From NCBI RefSeq assembly GCF_012034175.1, contig NZ_JAATEJ010000017.1, forward strand, positions 1 through 64,000: a stretch of DNA of 64,000 nt, given 5' to 3'. Shown one piece after another: positions 1 to 8,834 of the stretch. A program made the position numbers and the translations under genes. The notes beneath the pieces are model-generated. The model did not search any database and had not been told where the DNA came from. It saw only the letters and a program-made list of their open reading frames with translations. The stretch is from Actinacidiphila epipremni (GTDB lineage: Bacteria; Actinomycetota; Actinomycetes; Streptomycetales; Streptomycetaceae). The first letter of the stretch is position 1; each line of letters opens with the position of its first letter.

Positions 1-162
1 GAACCACCCCTGATACCCCACGGTGACCTTGCCGACCACGTCTCCGGGCCCGCTGGCGGCCGGCGCCGCGGACGCGCTGTGGGCGGTGCCGAGCCCGGTG
101 AGGGCCGCGGCGGCCGTGCCGCCGGCCGCCGCTCCGATGAACGTACGACGCGAAACTGCCAT
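1..162 (-). CDS. Tat-exported glycoside hydrolase-like protein, N-terminal part only
   Basis: The minus frame opens at an ATG (positions 160-162) and runs off the left edge, giving 54 residues. The first residues contain a twin-arginine motif (SRRTFIG) followed by an Ala/Gly-rich hydrophobic stretch and a likely signal-peptidase site after ASA, so the product is exported by Tat. The mature part begins with a segment containing VTVGYQGWF. From memory this resembles the start of the GH71/GH99-like proteins annotated in streptomycetes as xylosidases or endo-mannosidase relatives. The catalytic domain lies outside the window, so the family call is tentative; the exported-enzyme call is firmer. 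Confidence 0.6.
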   Translation of the reverse strand, partial: MAVSRRTFIGAAAGGTAAAALTGLGTAHSASAAPAASGPGDVVGKVTVGYQGWF

Positions 163-613
163 GGATGCTCTCCGAACGGCGGCGCACGGCGGCGGGCGCC
201 GGGCGCGACGGTGGACTGAGCGCGCGAACCTGCCGTTGCAGTTTCAACTTCAACAGGTGAACTCAGTGCCCCGCGCGCGGCCGTGCCGGAGTGCGGCACG
301 GCCACGCGGGAGTCCGCTGGATTCGGGCTGACCTGCGGTGGGGGGAGGCGTGCGCAGTCCGATGACACACGCCACGCTGAGTGCTTCCGAAAGCGCGGCT
401 GGCTGTACGCAGGGATTCAACTGCTGAAACAAACATCCCGTCAAGGGTCCAGGCCGGATCGGCGAATTGTCCGGGAAGCAGGCTATTTGCGGGCCCGAGG
501 CGGGCATTGCATCCTGTGCAATGACGCCAAAACATCGGATGAGTCGATTCGTGATGTGTCGGACCGCCGCGCGGCCACCCGATAATCCGGATCGTCCCGA
601 TACGCTCACTGAT
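163..613. promoter_or_regulatory. Divergent intergenic region with a perfect inverted repeat at 505-523
   Basis: These 450 bases separate the leftward hydrolase gene from the rightward SpoIIE gene. Positions 505-511 (CATTGCA) and 517-523 (TGCAATG) form a perfect 7-bp inverted repeat with a 5-bp centre, placed 90 bp before the GTG I chose for the phosphatase. Near 238-254 the hydrolase side carries two GTTGAA units on the minus strand. Both look like regulator sites, but no regulator can be named. No other gene is convincing here. Confidence 0.35.
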
Positions 614-1711
614 GTGACGACGCTCCTGCGGCCCAGCTCCCGCCGTTCCGCCGGCCGCCGGTCAGGTCGCGCCCTGCTGACGCCCGTGCTGCTGACGGTC
701 GCCCTCGGCGTGGCGTCCGTCGCCACGCCCCGCGACGTCGCCGTCAGCCGGCTGCTGCCCGCGGCGCCCGCGCTCGCCGCCTCGATGTGGTCGGTCGCCG
801 CGACGGTCGCACTCGGGCTGCTGGCGCTGATCGTGGTCGTGATCGTCGAGATGGTCTACCACCAGCCGGCCGTGCTGTTCACCGGCGGCGCCATCGCCGC
901 CGTCACCGCCGCCGCCGGCTACGCCTGCCACATCCGGCTGGAGCGCGAGCGGGCGCTGCTCCAGGTCCGCTCGGTCGCCGAGGCCGCGCAGTCGGTGGTG
1001 CTGCGGCCGGTGCCGTACCGGGTCGGCGGCATGCGGGTGGAGACGCTGTATCTGGCCGCCGCCGCCGAGGCCAGGATCGGCGGCGACCTCTACGAGGTCG
1101 TCGACACCCCGTTCGGCGTACGGCTGCTGATCGGTGACGTCCGTGGCAAGGGCCTGTCCGCGGTGGGGGTGGCCGGCGCCGTGGTGAACTCCTTCCGGGA
1201 GGCCGCCTTCGACGAGTCCGACCTCACCGCGCTCGCCCGGCGGCTCGACACCAGCCTGGTCCGGCACGGCGCCGCCTACACCTCCGGCGAGTCCGCCGAA
1301 AGGTTCGCCACCGCGGTGCTGGTGCAGATCCCGCACGGCGGCGGCACGGCGGAGGTGGTGAACTGCGGCCACCCGCCGCCCATCGTGATCAGCGGCGCGG
1401 ACGTCCGGGCCGTCGAGCCCACCGCGCCCTCCCCGCCGCTGAACATGGCCGCCCTGATCGGCGCCGACTACACCGTCGACAGGGTCCCGCTGGCCCCCGG
1501 CGACCAGCTGCTGCTCTACACCGACGGGGTGACCGAGACCCGCGACGGCGAGGGGCGCTTCTTCCCGCTGCTGCCCTGGCTGCGCGCCCAGGACCCCGTC
1601 CCGCCGCGCCGGCTGCTCGACCTGCTGCACGACCGGTTGCTCAGCTACGGCGGCGGCGGCCTCGACGACGACATCGCGGCCCTCGTCGTCCAGGTCGGGC
1701 CCGACACTTGA
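614..1711 (+). CDS. Membrane-anchored SpoIIE/PP2C-type serine phosphatase
   Basis: A protein phosphatase of the SpoIIE (PPM) family, which typically dephosphorylates STAS anti-sigma-factor antagonists. From the GTG at 614 the protein is 365 residues. Two or three hydrophobic segments fill roughly residues 20-100 (VALGLLALIVVVIVEMV is the clearest), then the catalytic domain follows. Metal-site motifs are GGDLYEVV near residue 156 and GDVRGKG near 174; GHPPP, LYTDG and a terminal DDDIAALVV also fit the family. The frame stays open upstream to 467 with an ATG at 554, and no start has a clear ribosome site, so the N-terminus is uncertain. The slipin gene follows 116 bp downstream. Confidence 0.85.
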   Translation: MTTLLRPSSRRSAGRRSGRALLTPVLLTVALGVASVATPRDVAVSRLLPAAPALAASMWSVAATVALGLLALIVVVIVEMVYHQPAVLFTGGAIAAVTAAAGYACHIRLERERALLQVRSVAEAAQSVVLRPVPYRVGGMRVETLYLAAAAEARIGGDLYEVVDTPFGVRLLIGDVRGKGLSAVGVAGAVVNSFREAAFDESDLTALARRLDTSLVRHGAAYTSGESAERFATAVLVQIPHGGGTAEVVNCGHPPPIVISGADVRAVEPTAPSPPLNMAALIGADYTVDRVPLAPGDQLLLYTDGVTETRDGEGRFFPLLPWLRAQDPVPPRRLLDLLHDRLLSYGGGGLDDDIAALVVQVGPDT

Positions 1712-1827
1712 GCCCCGCCGGGGACACCGCCCCCCGCCTGCGGCTTCACACGTTCACATGCCATCGCGGGCGGGCCGGCGGGATGCGAGGGATGCTGGGA
1801 GGTGAGCCGATACCGGGAGGCTGCGCC

Positions 1828-2658
1828 ATGCCGAACATGGGACTCGCCGTCGTGCGCCAGTACGAGCGCGGAGTCGTTTTCCGGCTCGGGCGGCTGCGCG
1901 GGGTGCGCAGGCCCGGCTTCCACTTCATGATCCCGTTCACCGACCGCATGTGGAAGGTCAGCCTGCGCACGGTCACCATGCCCGTGCCGTCACAGCAGGT
2001 CATCACCCAGGACAACGTGTCGATCGGCGTGGCGGCGGTCGCGTACTTCCGCCGGGTGGACGCCGTCAAGGCGATCGTCGAGATCGAGAACGTCACGCAG
2101 GCCGTCGGCCAGATCGCGCAGACCACCGTGCGCAACATCGTCGGCCGCTCGCTGCTCGACCAGGTGCTCACCGACACCCAGACCCTCAACCTCGCCATCC
2201 GCGAGATCCTGGACAGCATCACCGAGCAGTGGGGCGTCCAGGTCTTCCTCGTCGAGCTCAAGGACATCCAGCTGCCCACGACGATGCAGCGCGCGATGGC
2301 CCGTCAGGCGGAGGCCGAACGCGAGAAGCGGGCCAAGATCATCGCCGCCGAGGGCGAGGCGCTCAGCGCCGGCCGGCTCGCCGAGGCCGCCGACGTCATC
2401 GCCGACCACCCCGTGGCGCTCCAGCTGCGGAACCTGCAGATCCTCGCGGACATCGCCGCCGAGAAGAACAGCACCATCGTCTTCCCCGCACAACTCCTCG
2501 ACAGCGCCCGGGCCGTCGCCCGCTTCGTCGCCGAGGAGAGCGGGCGCGGCCCGGACCCGAACGCCCCGCCGCCGCGTGTCGACCCCGTGGCGGAGCCACC
2601 GGCCGTGGGAGGGTCCGACGACCGCGACACTCCGCCGGAGATCGACCCGGGCCGGTGA
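1828..2658 (+). CDS. Slipin (stomatin/prohibitin SPFH family)
   Basis: A 276-residue SPFH-domain protein of the slipin subgroup. These are membrane-associated scaffolds thought to organise lipid microdomains. The start at 1828 is fixed by GGGAGG at 1815-1820. The N-terminus shows RQYERGVVFRLGRL and RRPGFHFMIPF, followed by the SPFH core and the family coiled-coil signature near residues 155-180 (MQRAMARQAEAEREKRAK). The C-terminal 40 residues are Pro/Asp-rich and probably disordered. There is no long N-terminal membrane helix, so membrane attachment would be peripheral. It lies between two SpoIIE-type phosphatase genes on the same strand, which suggests a shared membrane-stress role. Confidence 0.88.
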   Translation: MPNMGLAVVRQYERGVVFRLGRLRGVRRPGFHFMIPFTDRMWKVSLRTVTMPVPSQQVITQDNVSIGVAAVAYFRRVDAVKAIVEIENVTQAVGQIAQTTVRNIVGRSLLDQVLTDTQTLNLAIREILDSITEQWGVQVFLVELKDIQLPTTMQRAMARQAEAEREKRAKIIAAEGEALSAGRLAEAADVIADHPVALQLRNLQILADIAAEKNSTIVFPAQLLDSARAVARFVAEESGRGPDPNAPPPRVDPVAEPPAVGGSDDRDTPPEIDPGR

Positions 2659-2717
2659 CCCGGCCGCCCGGCAGCGCATCGCGAGCCCGATCGCGGGAAC
2701 ACGAAGTGCAGGGAGAC

Positions 2718-4817
2718 ATGACGCCCATGCCCGATCTCGACGTCGCCGACTCCGGCCGCCCCGCGGCCTCGTGCGCGGTCGACCGTGACGGAACGGTCAC
2801 CGCGTGGGGCGGCGACGCGTTCGTACTGCTGGGCTACGCCGCCAAGGACGCGGTCGGGCGGCACATCGACGATCTGCTCCAGGTCCCCGCCGATCTGCTG
2901 CCCTGGGCGGCCGACACCGGCTGGACGGTCTTCGCCCCGGTCCGCGACCGGGGCGGCGACCGGCTGGACGCCCTGTGGTGCGCCGAGCCCCTGGCCACGG
3001 CCGACCGCGACCAGTTCTGGGCCGTCCGGGTCGTCCCGCAGGAAGCCGCCACCCGGCACTCCACCGCCCCCGGCGGCCCGCCCGAGCAGGACCACAGCAG
3101 CAGGCGGCGGCTCGCCATGGTCTACGAGGCGTCGCTGCGTATCGGCAACACCCTCGACGTCTTCCGCACCGCCGACGAGCTCGCCCAGATGAGTACCGAG
3201 GAGTTCGCCGACTACGTCACCGTCGACCTGCTGGAGCAGCTGCTCACCGGCGACGAGGTCGTCGACCCCGCGCCCGAGGGCAGCGTCGTGCTGCGGCGCA
3301 CCGCCCAGCGCTCGGTGCTGGACGGCTGCCCCGAGGCCGTCGTCGCGCTCGGCGACAAGCACGCCTACCCGCAGGACTCGCCGGCCGGCCGCACCCTGGC
3401 CACCGGCCACGGCTTCCGCCAGCAGGTCAACTCCTCCACCCTCGGCTGGTGGTCCGCCTCGCCCGAGCGCCAGACCGCCGTCCAGCGCTACGGCATCCAC
3501 AGCGCCCTGGTCGTCCCGCTGCGGGCCCGCGGGGTGACGCTGGGCCTGGCGATGTTCTGCCGGCACCGCACCAGGGAGCCGTACGAGGCCGACGACCTCG
3601 GCGTCGCCGAGGAGCTGGCCCGGCGCGCCGCGGTCTGCGTCGACAACGCCCGCCGCTACACCCGCGAACGCGCCACCGCCGTCATGCTCCAGCGCAGCCT
3701 GCTGCCCGGCACCCTCGCCTCGCCCACCGCCGTCGAGACCGCCGCCCGCTACCGCCCGGCCGGCTCCCGCAGCGGCGCCGGCGGCGACTGGTACGACGTC
3801 ATCCCGCTGTCCGGCGCCCGGGTCGCCCTGGTCGTCGGCGACGTCGTCGGGCACGGCCTGCGGGCCGCCGCGGCCATGGGGCGGCTGCGGGCGGCCGTCC
3901 GCACGCTCGCCGACATCGACCTGCCGCCCGACGAGGTGCTCACCCGGCTGGACGACGTCATCACCCGGCTCGGCCGGGAGGCCGCCGCGGTCGACGGCGC
4001 GGGGCCGGAGGAGCAGGGCCTGGGGGAGATGAGCGCGACCTGCCTCTACGCCGTCTACGACCCCGTCTCGCGCTACTGCTGGATGGCCAGCGCCGGCCAC
4101 CCGCCGCCCGCCGTCGTCACCCCCGAGGGCGAGGTCACCTTCGCCGACGTGCCGATCGGGCCGCCGCTGGGCATCGGCGGGCTGCCCTTCGAGGCGATCA
4201 ACCTGCGGCTGGCCGAGGGCAGCCTCATGGAGTTCTACACCGACGGCCTGGTCAAGGTGCCCGGCTCGGACGTCGACGAGGCGATGGAGACGATGCGCAC
4301 GGTGCTGCGGGCCGCCGACCGCCCGCTGCAGCAGACCTGCGACCTGCTGCTGCGCACCCTGCTGACCGCGCCGCCCACCGACGACGTCGCGCTGCTGCTG
4401 GTCCGCACGCGGGCGCTGAGCGCCGACAACGTCATGTCCTGGGACGTCTCCGACGACCCGGCCGAAGTCGCCGGTGTCCGCAGGCGCGCCAGCGACCAGC
4501 TCAGCGCGTGGGGCCTGGACGAGGCCGCCTTCACGATGGAGCTGGTCATCAGCGAGCTGGTCACCAACGCGATCCGGCACGGCCGGCAGCCGGTGCGGCT
4601 GCGGCTGATCAAGGACGACGCGTCGCTCTTCTGCGAGGTCTCCGACGGCAGCAACACCGCGCCCCACCTGCGCCGCGCCCGCGTCCTCGACGAGGGTGGC
4701 CGCGGCCTGCTGCTCGTCGCCCAGCTCACCGACCGCTGGGGCACCCGCCAGACGCCGGTCGGCAAGATCATCTGGACGGAGAACGACCTCACGTCCGCCC
4801 CGACCCCGACGCTCTGA
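2718..4817 (+). CDS. PAS-GAF-SpoIIE phosphatase with C-terminal HATPase (anti-sigma kinase) domain
   Basis: A 699-residue soluble signalling protein; GGGAG at 2711-2715 supports the start. In order it has a PAS-like domain (about 15-100), a GAF domain (about 130-300, ending RRAAVCVDNARRY), a SpoIIE/PP2C domain (about 315-560; GGDWYDV, GDVVGHG, AGHPPP, FYTDGL, PTDDVALLLV) and an HATPase_c domain of the RsbW type (about 575-690; ELVTNAIRHG, EGGRGLLLVAQL). Kinase-like and phosphatase-like modules therefore share one chain, a common arrangement in Streptomyces partner-switch proteins. The input signal is unknown. It follows the slipin gene by 59 bp. Confidence 0.9.
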   Translation: MTPMPDLDVADSGRPAASCAVDRDGTVTAWGGDAFVLLGYAAKDAVGRHIDDLLQVPADLLPWAADTGWTVFAPVRDRGGDRLDALWCAEPLATADRDQFWAVRVVPQEAATRHSTAPGGPPEQDHSSRRRLAMVYEASLRIGNTLDVFRTADELAQMSTEEFADYVTVDLLEQLLTGDEVVDPAPEGSVVLRRTAQRSVLDGCPEAVVALGDKHAYPQDSPAGRTLATGHGFRQQVNSSTLGWWSASPERQTAVQRYGIHSALVVPLRARGVTLGLAMFCRHRTREPYEADDLGVAEELARRAAVCVDNARRYTRERATAVMLQRSLLPGTLASPTAVETAARYRPAGSRSGAGGDWYDVIPLSGARVALVVGDVVGHGLRAAAAMGRLRAAVRTLADIDLPPDEVLTRLDDVITRLGREAAAVDGAGPEEQGLGEMSATCLYAVYDPVSRYCWMASAGHPPPAVVTPEGEVTFADVPIGPPLGIGGLPFEAINLRLAEGSLMEFYTDGLVKVPGSDVDEAMETMRTVLRAADRPLQQTCDLLLRTLLTAPPTDDVALLLVRTRALSADNVMSWDVSDDPAEVAGVRRRASDQLSAWGLDEAAFTMELVISELVTNAIRHGRQPVRLRLIKDDASLFCEVSDGSNTAPHLRRARVLDEGGRGLLLVAQLTDRWGTRQTPVGKIIWTENDLTSAPTPTL

Positions 4818-5038
4818 CCTCCGGCCGGGCTGTCCAGGGCCGGGGCGCGCGTGGCCCCGCGCGGCGGGGCTCCGGCGGTCCGCCGGGGAGTACGTGGCGG
4901 GGCCGGCGCGGGGCTGCGTTCCGGCGTTCCGCCGGGGATACGCAGCCGGGGCCGGTCCGCGGCCCGGCGGCTGCGGGGTCAGGCGGCGTCCCGGGCGCCG
5001 GTGCCGTACTGCGGCCGGGTAGCCCGCCGGGCCGGGGG
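4818..5038. repeat. Convergent gap with hairpin and a 60-bp offset duplication
   Basis: The gap between the convergent phosphatase and MFS genes is full of repeats. Positions 4913-4919 (GCTGCGT) pair with 4940-4946, and 4921-4926 (CCGGCG) pair with 4930-4935 around a 3-base loop. This strong hairpin probably acts as a terminator for one or both genes. A weaker related hairpin lies at 4872-4886. In addition, 4975-5001 repeats at 5035-5061 with one mismatch. The second copy contains the MFS stop codon and last codons, so the end of that gene appears to have been duplicated. Confidence 0.6.
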
Positions 5039-6364
5039 TCAGGCGGCGTCCCGGGTGCCGGGCGCCGTGCGGCGGCCGAGGGGCTTGCCGGCGGCTGCCG
5101 CGAGGGCGGCCACGGTTGCCGCCGCGGTCAGGGCCGCCGGGAGCGACCGGGTCGCGAGGGGGCCCGCCACCGCCGCGCCCGCCGCGTAACCGGTGAGCTT
5201 CAGGCTCGCGCCGGTCGTGAAGACCCGGCTCCGCGAGGACTCGGGCGCCTCCCGGTGGCGTACCGCGAACAGCGCGGTGAGCTGCGGCCCCTCCCCGACG
5301 CCGGCCAGCGCGAAGGCGGCCACGAGCAGGCCCGGGCGACCCGGCACCGCCAGTGCGGCCAGCGCCAGCGCGGCGGCCTGGACCACCGCGCCGGCCACGA
5401 CGACGGTCTCGGGCCGTAGAGCGCGCGGGAAGCGGGCCATCACCGCGCCGGCCCCCAGTGCCGCCACCGCCGTGCACGACAGCAGCGCCGCCCCCTGCCC
5501 CGCCCCGCCGAGCACCCGCTCGCCCAGCAGCGGCAGGCACGCCGCGGCCATCCCCTGCGCGGCGCAGCACCCGACCGACACGCCCGTGACCCGCGCCAAC
5601 GCCCGGCTGTCGCGGAGCACCCGCAGCCCCTCGGCGAGATCGCGCGCCACGGACGCCACCGGTCCCGTGCGCCGCCCGGCCCGGGCCGCGGGGCCGGGCC
5701 GGCGCGGTCCTCGGGTCAGACCCCGCGCCACGGACGCCCCGGGCCCCGCCGCCGGGGCGGCCGGCCGTCCGGGGCGGCCCCGGGGCGGTAGGTACCAGGC
5801 GGCGGGGGCCGCCGCGGCGACGAGCGCGGCGGAGAGGGTCACCGCCGTGGGTGCGCCCAGGGTCTGCGCCGCGGTGGCGGCGAGGGCGGGGCCGGCCAGG
5901 GTCGCCAGGGTGAAGGTCAGGGCGTCGAGGGCGTTGGCCCGCGGCAGGGTGTGCGGCGGCACCGCCCGGGGGAGTTGGGCCGTCCAGCCGCCGGAGAGGG
6001 CCGGCGCCAGGAGCCCGGTCAGCGCCGCCGCCGACACCGTGACGGGGAAGGGAACCCGCCCGAGCGTCGCGAGCACGAGGGCGAGACCGGCCGCGTAGAG
6101 CACCAGCGCCGCCGCCAGCAGCCGGCCGGGCCGCTCGCGACGGTCGAGCAGCGCGCCCAGCAGCGGGCCGCCGGCCGCCGCCGCGACGGTGAGGCCCGCG
6201 AGCAGCGTGGACGCCCGCGCCGCCCCGCCGGTGAGCGCGTACCCGGCGAGCATCAGCGCCGGGCCCGACATCTCGTCGCCGGTCCGCGCGGCCACCGCAC
6301 CGCCGAGATACGCACCCAGTCCGTAACCCTTCTTCACCGGGGAGACGTTACGGACGTCACTCAA
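5039..6364 (-). CDS. MFS transporter
   Basis: A 441-residue major facilitator superfamily protein with about twelve Ala/Leu/Val-rich membrane segments. The LLDRRERPGRL motif after the second helix resembles the MFS loop motif. A cytoplasmic linker near residues 195-240 is rich in Arg, Pro and Gly. The central loop and the absence of enzyme motifs suggest a DHA1-like drug or metabolite exporter; the substrate cannot be read. The longest frame starts at a TTG (6364) only 11 bp from the divergent regulator. An in-frame GTG about ten codons later (before KKGYGLGAYLGG) could be the true start. The divergent CGNR regulator is the obvious candidate controller. Confidence 0.82.
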   Translation of the reverse strand: MSDVRNVSPVKKGYGLGAYLGGAVAARTGDEMSGPALMLAGYALTGGAARASTLLAGLTVAAAAGGPLLGALLDRRERPGRLLAAALVLYAAGLALVLATLGRVPFPVTVSAAALTGLLAPALSGGWTAQLPRAVPPHTLPRANALDALTFTLATLAGPALAATAAQTLGAPTAVTLSAALVAAAAPAAWYLPPRGRPGRPAAPAAGPGASVARGLTRGPRRPGPAARAGRRTGPVASVARDLAEGLRVLRDSRALARVTGVSVGCCAAQGMAAACLPLLGERVLGGAGQGAALLSCTAVAALGAGAVMARFPRALRPETVVVAGAVVQAAALALAALAVPGRPGLLVAAFALAGVGEGPQLTALFAVRHREAPESSRSRVFTTGASLKLTGYAAGAAVAGPLATRSLPAALTAAATVAALAAAAGKPLGRRTAPGTRDAA

Positions 6365-6375
6365 AACAGCGCAAT

Positions 6376-6960
6376 ATGCGTTACATTGCCGGCGTGCACC
6401 CCGACGACTGGTCCGCCCGCCACTCCGTGGCCGCCATGGCCCGCCGCACCGCCGCCCTCGTCAACGCGCTCGCCCCCGAAGCGCCCGACCCCCGCGGCAT
6501 CGCCGCCCTGCTGCGTGCCCACGGCGAGACCGGCCCCCTCGACCTCACCGCCGCGGACGTCACCCGGATGCGCCGGGCCGCCGCCCTGCTGCGGGAGGTC
6601 TTCGCCGCGGCCGGCACCGGCACCGCCGCCGACGCCCTCAACCGCCTGCTGCGCGAGCACACCGGCCCGCTCCGGCTCACCTCGCACGGCGCCGGCACCC
6701 CCTGGCATCCGCACCTGGACCGCGACGACGACGCCCCCTGGGACGAGTGGTTCCTCGCCTCCTCCTGCCTGGCGCTGACCGTCCTGCTGTGGAACACCCA
6801 GGAGCCGCCCGGCCGGATCTGCGCGGCCCGCAGCTGCGGCGACGTCTTCGTCGCCCAGGGCCGCGGCCCCGAGCGCCGCTACTGCTCGCGCCGCTGCGCC
6901 ACCCGCGAGCGCGTCGCCGCCCACCGCCGGGCCCGCGCCGCCGCCGTCCCGCCGGCCTGA
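6376..6960 (+). CDS. CGNR zinc-finger (ABATE-type) transcriptional regulator
   Basis: A 194-residue protein of the ABATE/CGNR family, regulators with an N-terminal stress-linked domain and a C-terminal zinc finger. The finger is near residues 147-185: a Cys pair in ICAARSCGDVF, then RRYCSRRCATRERVAAHR, the family hallmark. The ATG at 6376 has no ribosome site. A TACATT hexamer at 6382-6387 lies six bases before an in-frame GTG at 6394, so a leaderless start there is equally likely. The gene is divergent from the MFS exporter with almost no gap, so one short region must serve both promoters. Confidence 0.85.
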   Translation: MRYIAGVHPDDWSARHSVAAMARRTAALVNALAPEAPDPRGIAALLRAHGETGPLDLTAADVTRMRRAAALLREVFAAAGTGTAADALNRLLREHTGPLRLTSHGAGTPWHPHLDRDDDAPWDEWFLASSCLALTVLLWNTQEPPGRICAARSCGDVFVAQGRGPERRYCSRRCATRERVAAHRRARAAAVPPA

Positions 6961-7011
6961 CCCGCGGCTCGGGCACGCCCCGCGCCCGCGGCCGGCGGCG
7001 GGAGCAGGCCG

Positions 7012-8598
7012 TCACCTGGCGCGGCGCGCCACCGTGAAGTGGTCGATGCGCTCGCCCGTCTCGGCTATCGCGGACACCGTCAGCGTCGACTCGTGCCCGG
7101 AGCGGGCCGGCTCGACGTCGACCGACACGAACGAGTAGCCGGTGTAGCGGACCCGCGACCAGTGCACGGACTCCTTCACCTGGCCGCCGCCCTTGGCCGA
7201 GTGCCAGGTCTGGACGGTGTCGACCTCGTTGAGGTGGCCCTCGTACGAGTCCGGCGCCGGGAAGTCGTACAGGCTGCGGCCGGCGCCGCCCGCGGTGATG
7301 TAGACCGTGCCGTCGCCGGCCGGGCGGGTGGTGTCGCCGATCCGCACCTGGCGGCTCACCCGGCCGCCGCGGATCGCGTCGGTGCGCTCGTACACGTGGT
7401 TGTGGCCGTTGATGACCAGGTCCACCTGGTGCTTGTCGAACACCGGCACCCACTCGGCCTGCACACCGCCGTCCGAGGCGTGCGAGTTGGTGGTGGAGTA
7501 GGCGCAGTGGTGGAAGAAGACCACCAGGAAGTCGATGCCCCGCTGCTTGCGGTACGCCGCGAGCGTGCGGTCCAGCCACCCGGTCTGGCCGCCGCCGGAG
7601 ATGCCGTAATTGGCCGGGATCTCGTAGGACACGTCGTTGGCGTCCAGCGCGATCACCGCGGTGTTGCCGTAGACGAAGGAGTACGCGCCGGGCTGCGTCG
7701 CGGAGTTGAAGCCGTGGCCGGGCAGCGTCCAGCGGGCCCGCTGGCCGCCGTAGCCGTTCGGCGAGTACCAGGCCTCCATGTCGTGGTTGCCGGTCGTCAC
7801 CATCCACGGGATCTTCGCCGCGACCGACTCGGTCTGCGCCAGGAACTGGTCCCAGGTGCGCGCGTCGTAGTCGGCCGCGTCGCTCGCCTGGCCCGAGCCG
7901 TCCGGGTCGGCGTAGCAGATGTCGCCCGCGTGCAGGTGGAAGGCGGGGTTGCGGGCCAGGATCAGCGAGTCGTTGGCCAGCGCGTGGTAGCTGACGCCCT
8001 GGTCGCCGAACGCGGTGAAGGTGAAGCGCTCGCTGTGCGCGGGCGCGGTGGTGAAGGAGCCGATCGTGGCGAAGGCCGCGGTCGTCGCCGGGTCGAAGCC
8101 CTCGTGGCCCACCCCGTAGTAGTACGTGGTGCCCGGCCGCAGGCCGCCGAGCTGCGCGTGCAGGTAGAACTGGTCGACCGCGGGGAGCTTGCTGTTCAGC
8201 AGCTGCGGGGTGTGCAGGTCCCGGACCTCGGCCTCGATCTTGTGGCTGAGCGACCAGGGCTGCAGGCCGATCCGCACGAACGGCTTGCGCACCGCGAGCG
8301 GGACCTGCCAGGAGATCGTGAACTGCGTCTTCGGGTCGGCGCCGAACTGCAGGTGGCGGCCGAACGGGGCGACCAGCGCGCCGTCCACGCCGTGCCCGGT
8401 CGCCGGCCGGTTCAGCAGCGCCGGGCTGGCCTGGGCCGTCCCGGTGAGCAGGCCGGAGGCGGCGGCGGTGCCCGCGGCGGTCAGGCCGCCGAGCACGACG
8501 CGGCGCCGGGTGAGCTTCGCGCGCAGGTACTCGTGCTGCTCGGCCATGCTCATCCGCTGCGCGAGCGACGTGTCCATACCCATACGAGGAGTGTCCAT
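7012..8598 (-). CDS. Secreted purple acid phosphatase-like metallophosphoesterase
   Basis: A 528-residue exported phosphoesterase. The N-terminus has a twin-arginine motif (TRRRVVLGG) and an Ala-rich hydrophobic core, so Tat export is expected. Residues about 60-170 form the fibronectin-like PAP N-domain. The dimetal core follows with the five blocks of the family: FGDQG, GDICYAD, GNHDME, FFHHC and GHNHVYER. The likely substrate is organic phosphate in the medium, though specificity is not visible. The start at 8598 was chosen because GACATT at 8606-8611 lies seven bases upstream on the minus strand, as in leaderless genes; an ATG nine codons earlier is possible. Confidence 0.88.
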   Translation of the reverse strand: MDTPRMGMDTSLAQRMSMAEQHEYLRAKLTRRRVVLGGLTAAGTAAASGLLTGTAQASPALLNRPATGHGVDGALVAPFGRHLQFGADPKTQFTISWQVPLAVRKPFVRIGLQPWSLSHKIEAEVRDLHTPQLLNSKLPAVDQFYLHAQLGGLRPGTTYYYGVGHEGFDPATTAAFATIGSFTTAPAHSERFTFTAFGDQGVSYHALANDSLILARNPAFHLHAGDICYADPDGSGQASDAADYDARTWDQFLAQTESVAAKIPWMVTTGNHDMEAWYSPNGYGGQRARWTLPGHGFNSATQPGAYSFVYGNTAVIALDANDVSYEIPANYGISGGGQTGWLDRTLAAYRKQRGIDFLVVFFHHCAYSTTNSHASDGGVQAEWVPVFDKHQVDLVINGHNHVYERTDAIRGGRVSRQVRIGDTTRPAGDGTVYITAGGAGRSLYDFPAPDSYEGHLNEVDTVQTWHSAKGGGQVKESVHWSRVRYTGYSFVSVDVEPARSGHESTLTVSAIAETGERIDHFTVARRAR

Positions 8599-8834
8599 GC
8601 CGCGCAATGTCGCAGCGGTCGGCAACGGCCGTACGTCTCACGCGTGAACGCGGGGCGGCGGCCGACCTGCGGCTGGGCCCACGCGAGCCACACCCGCCAC
8701 TCTCGCCCCGGGGGTTTCTCTGGCGCCGCGTCAACTCACCGCAGAACCAGGTGGATTGGCGCGAGTATCGCGCACCGCCGCGGCGGCGTCGATCCGCGGT
8801 TGCACACCCGCCGCGCCCCCGGCGGCCGGGCCCG

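Noticed and set aside
23..585. Small frames in the first intergenic region
   Set aside because: No family match, and they overlap the Tat-signal gene or each other. The composition fits a promoter region.
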